DNA of 64,000 nucleotides from NCBI RefSeq assembly GCF_040712315.1, contig NC_134023.1:11913442-11977441 (forward strand). Reading direction: 5' to 3'. A program made the position numbers and the translations under genes. Shown here piece by piece: positions 10,989-23,371 of the stretch. The DNA comes from Castanea sativa. Taxonomy: Eukaryota; Streptophyta; Magnoliopsida; Fagales; Fagaceae. Each line of letters opens with the position of its first letter. Position 1 is the first letter of the stretch. The notes under the pieces were generated by a model. It was not told where the DNA came from. It saw only the letters and a program-made list of their open reading frames with translations, and ran no database searches.

Positions 10989-12705
10989 CTTCTACTTTCA
11001 AGCCAAAAAAAAAAAAAAGCCCAAAAAAAAATTTGTAACAGAGAAAAACAAAAATTTGTAAGAGCAAAACAACAGATGGCATCACGGCAAGCCCAACAAA
11101 TAACAGAGGAAGCAAACCCACGGTTTCTCAACAAAAAAAACAAAAAAAAACCCCAATACAAATCAGAAACCTCAAATTAGTTATCAATAAATCAGTAGTT
11201 CAGTACATCAGAAATCACTAAAGCTTTTCTAAAAAATAAAAAAAAAAAATCACTAAAACTAAAGCATTAAGCAAACCTAAAAAGTAAAAACAAAGCAACA
11301 ACGCCTCCCCTTTGAAGTTAGATCGCTCCAGTCGTAGGCGCTCCAGTCGCTCATCGGACATCGTTGCTCAAGTCACTCCAGTCACTCATCGAACATCGAA
11401 GATTGCCAGATCGATCCAGCTCCAATTGCAGTAGCTCATCGGACATTGTCGCCCCTCATCGCATCTGAGACGAAGATCAGTCCACATTGTTGCAGTCGCA
11501 GTTCCAGTCATAGTCGTAGTCACTCATCGTCACCGTTGCCGTCGTACATCGCCACCGTCACACAGGTATTTCTCTCTCTTTTTCTCTTTGACTCTCTCTC
11601 TCAGGCCCTATTTGGTTCTTCTTCTTTTTTTTATCACTCATCACTCTTCACTTAATTTTCGTCACTCATTACTCATAACCCATCACTTATCACTCATCAC
11701 TCAAAAATACCCCAAAACAAACCCAATTCTGTTTGGCAATTAAACCCAGTTAACCTTTCTTTCTTAAAAACACAAAAAACTCACCTTTTGTAGGACCCAC
11801 TTACTGTCCATATTGCAGAGGCACAAAATGGCTACCCGCGTTCCTTTTCTCTTTTTAGTTTCCATTTGCCTTTTTTGCTTTCCCTTTATTTCCAGCCTTT
11901 GTCTTCACCTCTCAAACCCCAAAGCCAAAAGACCACGCAAGCATCAACTCCTCCATCCTTGCCCACTTGCGCCGCCGCCATGTCACCTTACCACGGCATC
12001 ATCCTCCTTCCTCATCCTTGAACCTGAGCCGCTACACCTCCGCCCTCCAGTGTCAACCCTGAATTCGAACCCAGAAATAGAGAAAGAGAGTTGGTCCTCT
12101 GCTCGGCCACTATTCCTCATCCAGATCAGTGGTCGCTTGACTTGCCCAAGGAACTTCGACGGCTTCCCCGAGCATTACGAGTGAACAGTGTATGGATTCA
12201 TCCCTCGTTCTTTCTAAAATTTTAGGCAAAAATTATTTATTCTTGTTGGGTATGCCATGTGAATCCAAATCTGTTTATCTCTTTCCATTTTTAAAGCTTG
12301 TATGCCATGGGAATGGAAGATGTAAAGCTGGGTGACTTTGTTGTTGGCCTGTGATGGTTACGAAGATATGTTCCTTCGGTTCTTAATTTGCAACTCCTAC
12401 TGTTGTTTTTTTTTTTCTCTTTTTATTTTAACATAATAAGACATTATTGTCTGTTAAGAGCTTTGTAAGTTGTTCTTGCCCTTGTGATGTTGTTGTAATG
12501 ATGTTGGGTTCACAAGGCCTTGTGATTTTGTGATGTTGTTGTGGGTTTGGGAGAATTGAGAGGAGCTAGAAGTGATGAAGAAAGAAGACTGAGGTGGTTG
12601 GGAAAGTAGTGGCAATAGATCTGTTGGCTTCACAAAGCCTACACTGATGGGACGAAACACTGGCGGTGGGACCTATATTTTTAGATAAATTACAATTGCC
12701 ACTAA
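10817..12705. other. Insertion-rich DNA between D1a and D2a, left part; no confident gene
   Basis: Replaces the 251-bp spacer seen between D1b and D2b. It starts with CAGTGGTGGCGCCA, which looks like a DNA-transposon end (compare 54480-54495 reversed). It then has an (AT)n run (10957-10986), repeated CTCCAGTCGCTCATCG-like words (11330-11440) and a 123-codon open frame at 11813-12184 that begins with a hydrophobic stretch. That frame matches no family I know, and I do not call it a gene. Confidence 0.6.
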
Positions 12706-14224
12706 GAGCATCCACAGCAGTGGAGCTAAAAATTTAGCTTTTTAGCTCCACCAAAAGTTACTTTATCTATTTTACCTATTCACTTTACAAAACATGCTGC
12801 AGCAGTGGATCTATTTTAGCTTTCAACACAATGAAATAATATAAACATCACAATAAAATAATATATCCACTACAATAAAATAATTTATTCATTACAATAA
12901 ACAACCATCACAACTACCCGCAACCGCTACCATCGACTCTTCCACCGCCACCGCAATCGCTACCGTTACCGCTACCGCTGCCACCACCGTCGCCGCCACC
13001 GTCGCTGCCGCTGCCGATTCTTTCACCACCGCAACTGCCACCGCCACCGCAGTCGCTACCGCCGCAGCCACCGCCACCACTACCACCGACACCGATTCTT
13101 CTACCACCGCGGCTGCCGCCGCCACCGACCCTTCCACCACCGCCCAAATTATACTTATACATTTTTTTTTTTTACTAAAACAATTTCTCAATCATCATGA
13201 TAGCGTAACAACAATATTTTATTTTAACTCCAAATTATATATATACAAAACTCAAACTAAATTATGAAAGAGAGGAACTTTATAATAAAACATATAAAAT
13301 AAAACACATATTATAATTAGAACAATGTAGTCCATAGATTACTCACATACATAACTCAAACTAAATTACAATAAAACTCACACACTCGCACAAGTTCCTA
13401 CGACTCGCCTTGCAATTGCCATAAATACGTTTTGTCAATACATCCATGTTCAACTGACCTGAAGTGAAACACAGAGGTGGGTCTGAGCTGAGAGGGCTGA
13501 TCGGCGGTGAGCTTGAGAGAGTTTTGAGAGAGTTGAGTGCTTGGACGGCATGGGTCTGAGGCCGAGAGGGTTGATCGGCGTGGGTCGGTGTGGGTCTCAG
13601 TTGATTGGCGATGGGTCTTATCAGGTGGAACGGTGACGTTGAAGACGGCAAGGGCCGGCGACGGCAAGCTTGAGAGAGTTGAGAGCTTGGACGGTGTGGG
13701 CTGAGGGTTGATCAGCGGTGAGCTTGAGAGAGTTGATAGTTGAGAGTTGAGAGTTGAGAGCTTTGAGAAGGTTGATCGGCGTGGGCTGAGGGTTGATCGG
13801 CGGTGAGCTTGAGAGAGTTGAGACGGCGTCGGCGTGGGTCTTAGCTGATCGGCGTGGGTCTTAGCTAACGTTGAAGACGGCGTCGGCGGCGGTGAGTTTC
13901 AGAGAGTGACTGTGAAGAGAAAGAGAGAGGAGAGAGTGAAATGGAGAGACTTGAGTTCCGGAGTGACTGAAGAGAAAAGAGAGGGTAGCATGAAATGGAA
14001 AATGGAAAAGACCTGATCTATCATTTTTTAATCCATGCCTGAATAAAAAATTCTTTTTTTTTATTTATAACTCTCAGCTACAGTGCTCATGTATTGATAC
14101 ATGAGCACTGTAGCGCAAAGCTAAAATTTTTTAGCTTTGTCCCCACTGCTGCAGGAGGGTTTTTGGGGTTTGAGTGGAGCTAAAATAGCAATATAGCTAT
14201 TTAGCTCCACTGCTGTGGATGCTC
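12706..14224. mobile_element. PIF/Harbinger-like element, non-autonomous, TAA target duplication
   Basis: The ends are inverted repeats that begin GAGCATCCACAGCAGTGGAG (12706 onward, and reversed up to 14224), each next to TAA (12703-12705, 14225-14227). A 3-bp TWA duplication is typical of PIF/Harbinger. Inside are a CCACCG-rich trinucleotide block (about 12905-13145), open as a glycine-rich frame on the minus strand, and a 13440-13900 block of imperfect repeats of GGTGAGCTTGAGAGAGTTGA-like words. No DDE transposase or Myb-like ORF is visible. Confidence 0.75.
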
Positions 14225-15328
14225 TAATAACTCATAATCCATAACTTGAAAACACCTCCGGGGAGTTTCCAAATTTGTTAACTCACAAGCCATTTAACTG
14301 AGATTTCTTAACTGAGTTATCATCCGGGTTAAACAGCCAAACAGACTTCAGTGATGTGGGTCCCACAATTTTTGGGTTATGAGTTAACAAAACTTAGTTT
14401 TGTTAACTGAATTTGGCTAAATCCAAACAAGGCCTCAGTCTCTTACTCTCTTTATCTCAAATCTGAAAGGAATATATGAAATGAAATAATGAATGAGTTA
14501 CTTATGACTTATGAGTTTCTCTCTCTCTCTCTCTCTCTCTCTTTATTAACTTTATTTGAACTAGTGAACTGTGATTAGCTGAAGCACTCAGTTTAACTTT
14601 ATTAATTTTTTGACTTTTTGAATTTGGCATTTTGGCTTTATCTTATGATTGATTCTTATCCGTTGGTTGGTGTGTGTTGGTGTTGGCGTTGGTGTTGGAC
14701 TGTTGGTGAGATATTAATTGTCTTTTAGTGTTATTGTAATTTGTGAAATTGTGATTGTGAAGTTTTCTGATTGGCAACTGACTCTTGTGATTGGGGTATT
14801 ATGCAGGTTTGTCTGTTGAGTGGGGTGAGGGGTGGATAAGCTGATGGACACATGGGGCCAAGTAATTGGGTAAAGTAGTGTAATGTGCACATCAGCACAT
14901 GGAATGTGTAATGTGCATATGACTGACTCTTTTAGTATAATGTGCAACTAATAAACAATAATTTAATTAATCAATAATTAATTGGGAAAAATAATTAATA
15001 AAAAATAATTAATAATTTAATTAACTAATACATTATAAAAGACAAACAAATTAAATTTTGTTAGGCTAAACAACAATTAATAGTTTTATAATTAATGAAA
15101 TAATAATATAACAAATTATAGTATATAAAAGAGAAACAAATTAATGAAACAACTAAACAACAATAATTAATAATTTTATTAATATTTCAAATGAACTTAT
15201 AGTTTATTATTTATTCTTTTACCAGAATTATCGACAAATATTTGATAAGAAAACCACGTACCTAAAAAAAAAATTTCAAGGAAAAATTTTTAGGAATATC
15301 CTGAGAAAAATTCCTAAAATCGCCATTG
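14225..15328. other. No gene recognised; repeat-derived DNA
   Basis: Contains a (TC)n microsatellite (14519-14542) and AT-rich DNA with many TTAATTAATAA words. The stretch 14260-14440 continues the sequence interrupted by the PIF/Harbinger-like element, because TAACTCATAATCC resumes after the right TAA. It ends in GGCCTTGTTTGG in reverse, resembling a hAT-like end whose partner may be AGGCCCTATTTGG near 11604; no matching target duplication was found. Confidence 0.5.
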
Positions 15329-16540
15329 GGGTGGATGGAAAATTTTGGAGAAAATGGTAAGGAAATTTTTTTTGGAGTGAGCTTGGTTGGGTGGGGAGGA
15401 AGAAAAATAAATGGTGGGGCCCAAGTATGTTCTTCTCGGGCCCACTAAAAGTTTTCTTTTCAAAATGGAGAGAAAACTAAAGGAAAATAATGAGGCTGCT
15501 TAATGCACAAAAATGTCCATGTGCATTTGCACATGGGCATTTGTCCAGTTCCCCCCCCCCCCCCCCTTTTTTTTTATTTCTTGGGTTTTGGGTGTGATAG
15601 TTGTTTTTTTTTTTTTTAACTAGACATTATTTTTTTGGGGGACATGATTTTTATTTTTTATTAAATTGGTTGATTTTTTTTATCAATTTTTTGTTTTAAT
15701 TGGCTATCATTTTTTTGCAAGGGTGTATGAGTAAATTTATAAAAACTTATTTTTTCCATCCCTCCACTTTTTCACTACAAACCAAATAAAAATGAAAGAA
15801 ATTAAAATCTTTCCGATCTATTTTCCCACTTTTCCATCCTCTCACTTTTTTCTATCCTCCTACTTTTCTATTCTTCAACCAAATAAACCCTTAGTGATTT
15901 CTTCTGTATGGTGGTCAACAATAAACCCCCCACAAGGTTTTTCCCATAAGGAATTTCCCCATAAGGGATTAACTTGGTAATTATATGGTGAAACTGAAAT
16001 TTATTTTCCACTCCACTTTATATTTGCAATAAGGTTGTACTTATTAAACTAAATTGGACCTTTATATAATTGTCATAATATTAATCAAGTTGGTAAATTT
16101 GGTTTAAAATTAATCAACCAGGGCTACATTTTCTCAATGCAAGTGAAATGAAGGGAGTCAACTTCACCAAAATTTTATTTTGTGAATATAGAATGTAAGT
16201 TCTATTAAATTTATAATGTTTAATCTGAAAAAAAAAAATCTATATTCAAAGAAGAGATCCTGACATTCTTTGCCGTCATGAAATCAAATAATCAATGTTC
16301 CACGGACCTCTACAGTAAGGGCCGTCCGCAGCAATTGTTCTTGTGCCTATTTGGCTATTTTCAATAGCACACCATAAAGTAAATGGATATACAATCAATA
16401 ATGTGTAACAGTGAAGCCACAATTTTAGAAATTTCTCAACCGCCATTTTTACCAGTATTTCCATCCGCACATCTAAAATAGTATAAGCTCCCCAATTTGT
16501 CTAATCAACCCCAAAATATACTAATACTAATATTAATTTA
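15329..16540. repeat. Segmental duplication block D2, copy a
   Basis: Starts GGGTGGATGGAAAATTTTGG and matches 18478-19669 throughout. It carries a run of about 18 C (from about 15551) where copy b has only three. Both copies hold a 64-codon minus-strand frame (16276-16470 here) that differs at 7 residues between copies, with no sign of constraint; I do not call it a gene. Confidence 0.85.
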
Positions 16541-18226
16541 TATTTATTATGTTTTGAAATCGAATAATTATATTTAATATTACTACATTAATTTTTAAAA
16601 TTTATATAGTAAAATTAGTAGCCGCTGTAGCATTTTCCATATTGTACATGGTGGTGTCCATAAGCAATTAATGGGCCATTTTGTCATAGAAACATGTCCA
16701 AGATAAAATAAAAGAATATTAAAAAGAGAAATGATAACAACTAACCACCTATGATTTGTTGTAAAAATGTTGTAAAAATATTGTGGACGTAGCACCTCTC
16801 TATTAAAAATAAGGAGAAAGAAAGAAGGTATTAAGTGGTGTGAGCATTTGGTGAGACCTTTCATAACTTGCATTTGGCTTTAATTTAATCTTTTGAATTA
16901 ATTAATTAATCTAGAAACCCTATTTTACAATTGGAATTTAATCCAATTCAAGGGTGAAATGATCATTTCAAGTTCAAGGAAAATTATTGAATACTCTCGG
17001 AGTACCATAAATGCGTACTCTCTCCTCTTACATGAATTGTGGGTCCCATCATTATTTCAAATTCAAGGGTACAAACATATCATTTTGAACCATAAAAAGA
17101 ATTGATAATTCATTTTAAAATATCATCAACACTTTTAAGTTTTAACAATAAAAATTAATGACTTTTTTCATGTAAAAATAACAACATCAAATTGACCATG
17201 CAACATCAAATATCAATGGTCAAGAAACATCCTTTAAAATATAATTGAATACACATGATAACGGATAATTAATTGTAGGTTTTTAAAATAATTAATTAAG
17301 TATAATTAATGATGTGGCAAAATCTTAATGATTCAAACCCTTTTTTTTTTATTAGAATAATGGTTCAAACCTAAAGAATGGATGTATATATACAACTGCA
17401 TGAAATAAATTACATATTCAATGGATTAGTTGATTATTTTATAATTTTTTTTCAAAAATTAGTTACTTAATTAATAATTAATAAACTTAAATATCATTAT
17501 CCCTCGAGAAAATAATAAAATCAAATAGTTTAAAAGTTGGAGGTGGGGGGAAGGAGTCAAGGTGCTGATTGACTTTGCGAAGGAAGAGAGTGTGATAGAA
17601 GAGGGAAATGTTGAAGAGAAATAAAGAGAGGAGCAATTGATCTTGTGAAATTTTTGGGTATAGAGTAAAAATAATTATATAAGTGAAATAGTACAAAAAT
17701 GATTGTTTAAATAAAATAAAAAGAAAAGATTGAAGGAATATTGCAAAGTGTTTTTTTAGTACTTTGGAAAAGATGGCTTTTGGTTATAATTTTAATAAAA
17801 ATTTAGATTAAGTTATTGAGATATTGTTAGGACTTAGGTGGGATAAGGTTTTATCTATTTTATGTTGTTAGGATTAAATACTATATGAGTTGTAAGTTAT
17901 TAGTGTCTCAAGTGTGATTGAAGATGTACATTGAAAACACAATAAGCTACTTAAGAATTGTTCAAGAAGCTGTCAAGTCTGCCACTTCGACATCGACTGC
18001 AACCTTAACTGTAGCCATATCAATCGAGCTTCATTAAAGTTTGATTCTTTTCTAGTTGACTAATCAAGTTTCGGGGTAAATTAAATCTTTAATTTTCGGC
18101 TCATGATGACCAAAGCCTAGGGTTCCAAAATGTATATAAAGTTATGATACATTGAGAAGAAGAGATCTTGTTATGACAGTTGTATGCCAAGGGTTTTGTA
18201 TTAAGCATCTTCTCTGGCATTGTATT
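16541..18226. repeat. Segmental duplication block D1, copy b
   Basis: Directly abuts D2a and matches 8202-10816 without the solo LTR. At the MITE site it carries a different 75-bp filler. It ends at TCTCTGGCATTGTATT, after which the original downstream sequence (GAAGATTAATAAATATTCC) is preserved. In copy a that downstream sequence was replaced by an insertion. Confidence 0.85.
16726..16800. other. 75-bp filler between two TATTAAAAA copies, replacing the MITE of D1a
   Basis: Flanked by TATTAAAAA at 16717-16725 and 16801-16809, exactly the target duplication that brackets the 222-bp MITE in D1a. It keeps the terminal GAG and CTC of that MITE, but the inside (AAATGATAACAACTAACC and so on) is unrelated. 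It could be a rearranged remnant after excision and gap repair, or a second insertion into a remnant. Confidence 0.7.
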
Positions 18227-18477
18227 GAAGATTAATAAATATTCCAAGCTACTGCATAAACAACCTACACCAATCAAGTTATTATTGTAATGTTAGACAC
18301 GAATTAAGTAGATGTGCATCATAGAGATTCAAAAATAGAAGAATCCAACTGGGTTGTAGCTGTATAAGATCATATGAGCAAGTATCTACTATAAGTAAAA
18401 ATGCTAAGACTAGGTCCATATTCTTGTATTGCAAAACTTCAATTATACTTAGGATGTGTTTGTTTAGAAATGAAATA

Positions 18478-19669
18478 GGGTGGATGGAAAATTTTGGAGA
18501 AAATGGAAAGGAAATTTTTTTTGGAGTGAGCTTAGTTGGGTGGGGAAGAAGGAAAATAAATAGTAGGGTCTAAGTATGTTCTCCTCGGGCCTACTAAAAG
18601 TTTTTTCTACAAAATGGAGAGAAAACTGAAGGAAAAAAATAAGGCTGCTAAATGCACAAAAATGTCTATGTGCACTTGCACATAGGCATTTGTCCAGTTC
18701 CCTTTTTTTATTTCTTGGGTTTTGAGTGTGATAATTGTTTTTTTTTTTTTGAACTAGACATTATTTTTTTGGGGGACATGATTTTTATTTTTTATTAAAT
18801 TGGGTGATTTTTTTTATCACTATTTTATTTTAGTTGGCTATAATTTTTTAGCAAAGGTGTATGGGTAAATTTATATAAATTCACTTTTTTCATCCCTCCA
18901 CTTTTTCACTCCAAATCAAATAAAAATTAAAGAAATTAAAATCTTTTTTATCCTCTCACTTTTCCATCATCCCACCATTTTTTATTCTCCCAATTTTCTA
19001 TCCTTTAACCAAATAAACCCTTAGTAATTTCTTCTGTATAGTGGTCAACGATAAACCCCCCACAAGGTTTTTCCCATAAGGAATTTCCCCATAAGGGATT
19101 AACTTGGCAATTATATGGTGAAACTGAAATTTATTTTTCACTCCACTCTATATTTGCAATAAGGTTGTACTATTATTAAACTAAATTGGACCTTTATATA
19201 ATTGTCATAATATTAATCAAGTTGGTAAATTTGGTTTAAAAAATTAATCAACCAGGCTACATTTTCTCAACGCAAGTGAAATGAAGGGTGTCAACTTCAC
19301 CAAAATTTTATTTTGTGAATATGGAATGTAAGTTCTATTAAATTTATAATATTTAATCTGAAAAAAAAAAATCTATATTCAAAGAAGAGATCCTGACATT
19401 CTTTGCCGTCATAAAATCAAATAATCAATGTTCCACGGACCTCTACAGTAAGGGTCGTCCGCAGCAATTGTACCTGTGCCTGTTTGGCTATTTCCAATAG
19501 CACACCATAAAGTAAACGGATATACAATCAATAATGTGTAATGGTGAAGCCACAATTTTAGAAATTTTTCATCAGCCATTTTTACCAGTATTTCCATCCG
19601 CACATCTAAAATAGTATAAGCTCCACAATTTGTCTAATTTACCCCAAAATATACTAATATTAATTCATA
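18478..19669. repeat. Segmental duplication block D2, copy b
   Basis: Matches 15329-16540. It is separated from D1b by only 251 bp (18227-18477), against about 4.5 kb between D1a and D2a, so the b unit shows the more ancestral arrangement. The 251-bp spacer has no recognisable gene. Confidence 0.85.
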
Positions 19670-19721
19670 TAAAATTATTTAAAATAGGATTTTTGCTACA
19701 TTAAATATGCAAATATAGACT

Positions 19722-19970
19722 GCAATTGGGAAGCTTTCGCGAATGCTAGTTTTAGTAGGGTTAACCGAAGCAAACCGAATAGAATACACCTTAACTAAAT
19801 GGTCTATGTTTAATTCTTTTTTGGGATCTTTTGATTTAGGGAATAGTCATTTTGCTTTTGTAAATGTAAAATCCTGAAAGAGGCATGTTAGCAAGTTTGT
19901 GGGCAGCCCCTTTGTTGTTTTGTTTTTGCCTGATTTGGTCTACGATAAAGTTTTTCTGTTATAAAAAAAA
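19722..19970 (+). mobile_element. Truncated retroposon tail (LINE-like) with imperfect TSD
   Basis: A ~249-bp insertion ends in an A-tract (about 19963-19970). It is flanked by similar 14-mers, TGCAAATATAGACT on the left (19708-19721) and TGTAAATATAAACT on the right. The right copy is itself split by the solo LTR, whose 5-bp duplication is TAAAC. The structure fits a 5'-truncated, target-primed insertion. No conserved domain is long enough to assign a family. Confidence 0.5.
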
Positions 19971-19983
19971 TGTAAATATAAAC

Positions 19984-20727
19984 TGTAAGTGCACAATTGC
20001 ACCTGGTCCCAAGAACAGTTATGAGCTCAGGCCCAATGAGCCTTAAACAATACGAATTTGTAGAGTGTGGGCTTGAAACCTAGGTTAGAAATGGGTGGGA
20101 ATTAAATGACAAACCAAAGATTGCCAGTACTTGGAAACAACAAGGAATATTGTAAATAGGCCTCCTCGGACGTAAACCGAGAGCTGTTCTTATATTATAT
20201 CTTTCTCTTTGTCTTTTTTTCCTTTTTTAGGTTACAAAAAGTCCGTCCCGTTTCTGTTCTAGGTCCTTCCTTAAATACTCATCTTTTTAATACTTTATAC
20301 ACGTGTTGCCCCAATTCCTCCCTTAGCCTAGATATTTCTTTTCTTAGTGCCTTTGAACAATAACTAGAAGTTTCCCTTCCACTGTTCAAGTGTCACTTCC
20401 CCATTAATGCGGCCAGGGTGGTAGGTGCAGGGTCTTTAATGTGGAGGTAGCAGCCTTTACCTTTGACATTTTTCCAACATCGGTGCTTCTAGGACATTCA
20501 AGGGTTCACCCCCTTTAACCATTGGTCTTGACCGCGTCATTCCCTAACCTTTACCATGAAGTCCCGGGTTCTCTGGTGCCAGTCCGAGGGGAAAAACATC
20601 CTCGGCTGGATCCTCGGCGTATGGGCCAACCCGAAGTAATAACAAGCCCTAAACTCAAGAGCAGGTCGGCCTTCCTTAGCAAGACCTAACGGCCCATATT
20701 CCTTTCAAGATCTTTTTACTCCCCACA
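19984..20727 (-). mobile_element. Solo LTR, minus orientation (744 bp), same family as 9014-9752
   Basis: Begins TGTAAGTGCACAATTGCACC and ends TTACTCCCCACA, the reverse complement of the 9014-9752 LTR ends, with TAAAC duplicated on both sides (19979-19983, 20728-20732). The interior shares the CCTCGGCGTATGGGCC-like and CCATTAATG words with its relative. It interrupts the target duplication of the retroposon tail at 19722-19970, so it is the younger insertion. Confidence 0.9.
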
Positions 20728-21753
20728 TAAACTATTATTATTTTATGTAAATTTGTTTTTTAATATTTTCTTTACTTATAAAGAGATATATGATTTGGGA
20801 GAATAATTAAAATATATAAATAAATAATATTTTTATAAAATGTAATATAAAATAAATAGTTTAACATGAATATTTTTAAAAGTGATTATGTAAAATAAAA
20901 TAAACTTAATTTTTTTTATGAAAAATATACAATATATATATTATTTTTGGCACAAGCAATGTAAATGCTCAGTCTTATTTGGAAAAGAGATTTAATAAAA
21001 AGGTTGATTTTGATTTCAAATCCGCCATTAAAGTTGTATTGATAGAGCTGGGCGGTGATGATTGAACTTTGACAGTTTGTCCATTACCTACTACTATTTT
21101 CAATATTCGAGATTGCTGACGTGTGCATTCTACTGCCAGTTTCACACTCAGTTTAGCCGCGTGTTTAACAGCACCTACCCTTATTCTATTATTCTAATGT
21201 TTTTCCTCCAACTTGTCTCCTAACTTTAAAAAATCACGCCGCCACATAAAAATGGAGCTGCATTGATGTAACATATAAAATTTGAGATTAGTTTTGACAT
21301 TTAGGATGAGATTTAGTTAGAATGAGTGATATTTGTAATTAAAAAAAGTTCCACTCAAATATTTTGTTGACTATATCATTTTCCCACAATATATCTTTTA
21401 AGTCATGGCAAGTTGGCAACTCTTTTTTTTTTTTGAAAGAAAGTCATGGCAACTCTTTTGGCTTCTTGATATCAAACTCTAACTAATTTTTTAAATAATT
21501 TTTTTTTAAACTTAAAATGATTATCTCATTCCGGAATCTTAATTCATACGTCTTGTATTGTTAACTAAATGACAAAAATATAATAATATAGACTTCCAAA
21601 TATGACTAAAGATAAATTACTTAAGTCTTTATGTGGTTTTATGAAGTCATTTAATTTATTTCGTAAGGTTTTATATATATGTGTGTGTATAGATAGTGTG
21701 AGAGGAGTTGGGATTTGAAATTTAGACATGAAAATCACAACAAAAAAAAAAAA
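20728..21753. other. No gene recognised
   Basis: AT-rich, non-repetitive at the scale visible, without a convincing open frame or splice-bounded exon on either strand. Short A and T tracts are the only simple features. Confidence 0.6.
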
Positions 21754-21795
21754 CCCATTGTTATTAGACTATCATGATAGTCTAATAACAATGGG
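21754..21795. repeat. Perfect 42-bp palindrome
   Basis: CCCATTGTTATTAGACTAT, then CATG, then the exact reverse complement. The pairing extends loosely into flanking A and T tracts (about 21740-21812). It sits just upstream of the first unit of the tandem array. It could be a minimal foldback element or a replication-error palindrome; no target duplication was seen. Confidence 0.9.
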
Positions 21796-21831
21796 GGTTT
21801 TTTTTTTTTGGGTGGGGTTAGTATCTTGCTT

Positions 21832-23298
21832 ACAAGTGAGAACTAAGAATGAGGTTAGGAGGGGTTCGAATCTAGATTTTTTTTTCGTTAAGAGAGTCAC
21901 CGGCAAACAAGACTGTTGGTCTTAGTTTTTTTACTTTTTCTTTTATCTTTTTATGAATTGGTAGAAGACTATTGGCCGTCTTACTAGCTCTTGTGATTTT
22001 ATCACGTGTTAATATATGCTCCAAATTTTCAAAGTCAGAAATTTCAGAAGCTGCCCTAATGCAATCCAATTTAGATGTCGGAAATGCTAGTGTCAAATAT
22101 ATATATATATCACTATTTTTATTTTGTCAGCTAATTGTAGATGGTGGAGAAAAAATAATAGATATTTACATCACCACTCATAACTTGGCAAATTGTTGAG
22201 AAGTTATGATAGTATATTTTAATAGCACACCTTTGGAAATTATGACAGGTTTAACTGTTTTAAGGGTCATGATGTCTGAGTCATGACATGCACAAAAAAA
22301 TGAAAAAAAGGTAACGAGGAAGTAAAATAAAAAATAAAAACAAAAAGTAGTTTTTTTATATGTTAAAATAGAAAAAAAATAAAAATAAAAATTGCTATGT
22401 AGATGATCTCAAGGGTCACGATGACTGAGTAATGAGACTTGCACAAATAAACGAAGGAAAATGTTTTTGGATGCGGTAAATGTATTGATTTAAGAATTTT
22501 TTTTTAAAATTATGAAAAAAGAAAAGAAAAGAAAAAGCAATTAATTGGTCAGTCTACTTTATATATATATATATATATATATAATTTTATAAAAGTGATA
22601 TCAAAATTTTCATAAAATGGTTTATAAAATGGTTTGACTTACTTTTAGTACTTTTTTAACTAGGAGTCTCTTTTTATTTTTAATACACAGTGGTAGTAAA
22701 TTTTAATCTCCACATTTTACTTAGTTAGCGAGTGATGTGGTAATTTCTCATTAAAATAAAAGAAGATTCCAGTTAAAAAAGTATTTAAAGTAAACCAAAC
22801 CTTATTAAAAATTATCTTAAAACACTTATGATTTATTAACAATTATCCTAAGACACTCATGAATAAAAAATAATAATAAGTCAAAAAAATTAAATATTTA
22901 GGGCCCGTATGGTAATGTTGTTCTACTAATATTGTTTGCATTTTTTGAAAAAACGTGTGGGTGAAAAAGTATGTAAAAATACGTGTAATATTGTTTAAAC
23001 ACTAAAAACTGTAGTTCAAATTACACTACCAACAAGTGAGAACTAAGAATGAGGTCAGGAGGGGTTCGAATCTAGATTTTTTTTCGTTAAGAGAATCACC
23101 GGCAAACAAGACTGTTGGCCTTTGTTTTTTTACTTTTTCTTTTATCTTTTTATGAATTGGTAAAAGACTATTGGCCGTCTTACTAGTTCTTGTGATTTTA
23201 TCATGTGTTAATTTATGCTCCAAATTTTCAAAGTCAAAAATTTCAAAAGTTGCCCTAATGCAATCCAATTCAGATGCCGAAAATGCTAGTGTCAAAAA

Positions 23299-23371
<73 letters not shown>

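Noticed and set aside
11813..12184. Secreted protein gene (123 codons with hydrophobic N-terminus)
   Set aside because: It lies in insertion-derived DNA between D1a and D2a, matches no family, and the downstream part is proline/serine-rich without domain structure.
12914..13162. Glycine-rich protein frame
   Set aside because: It is the translation of a CCACCG-type simple repeat inside a PIF/Harbinger-like element; two frames of the same DNA are open.
16276..16470. A 64-codon minus-strand frame also present at 19409-19603
   Set aside because: It is shared only because the block is duplicated. The copies differ at 7 of 64 residues among roughly a dozen base differences, with no sign of constraint, and no family is recognised.
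9014..20727. The two LTRs as the ends of one LTR retrotransposon
   Set aside because: They are in opposite orientation and each has its own 5-bp target duplication (CATGC, TAAAC), so they are two solo LTRs.
21832..21900. tRNA or tRNA-derived SINE, based on GGTTCGAATC
   Set aside because: A B-box-like word is present, but no convincing A-box, cloverleaf or SINE tail could be placed.
23026..23295. 89-codon minus-strand frame repeated in the tandem array
   Set aside because: Identity between units 2 and 3 reflects recent tandem copying. In units 1 and 4 the frame is shortened, and it matches no known protein.
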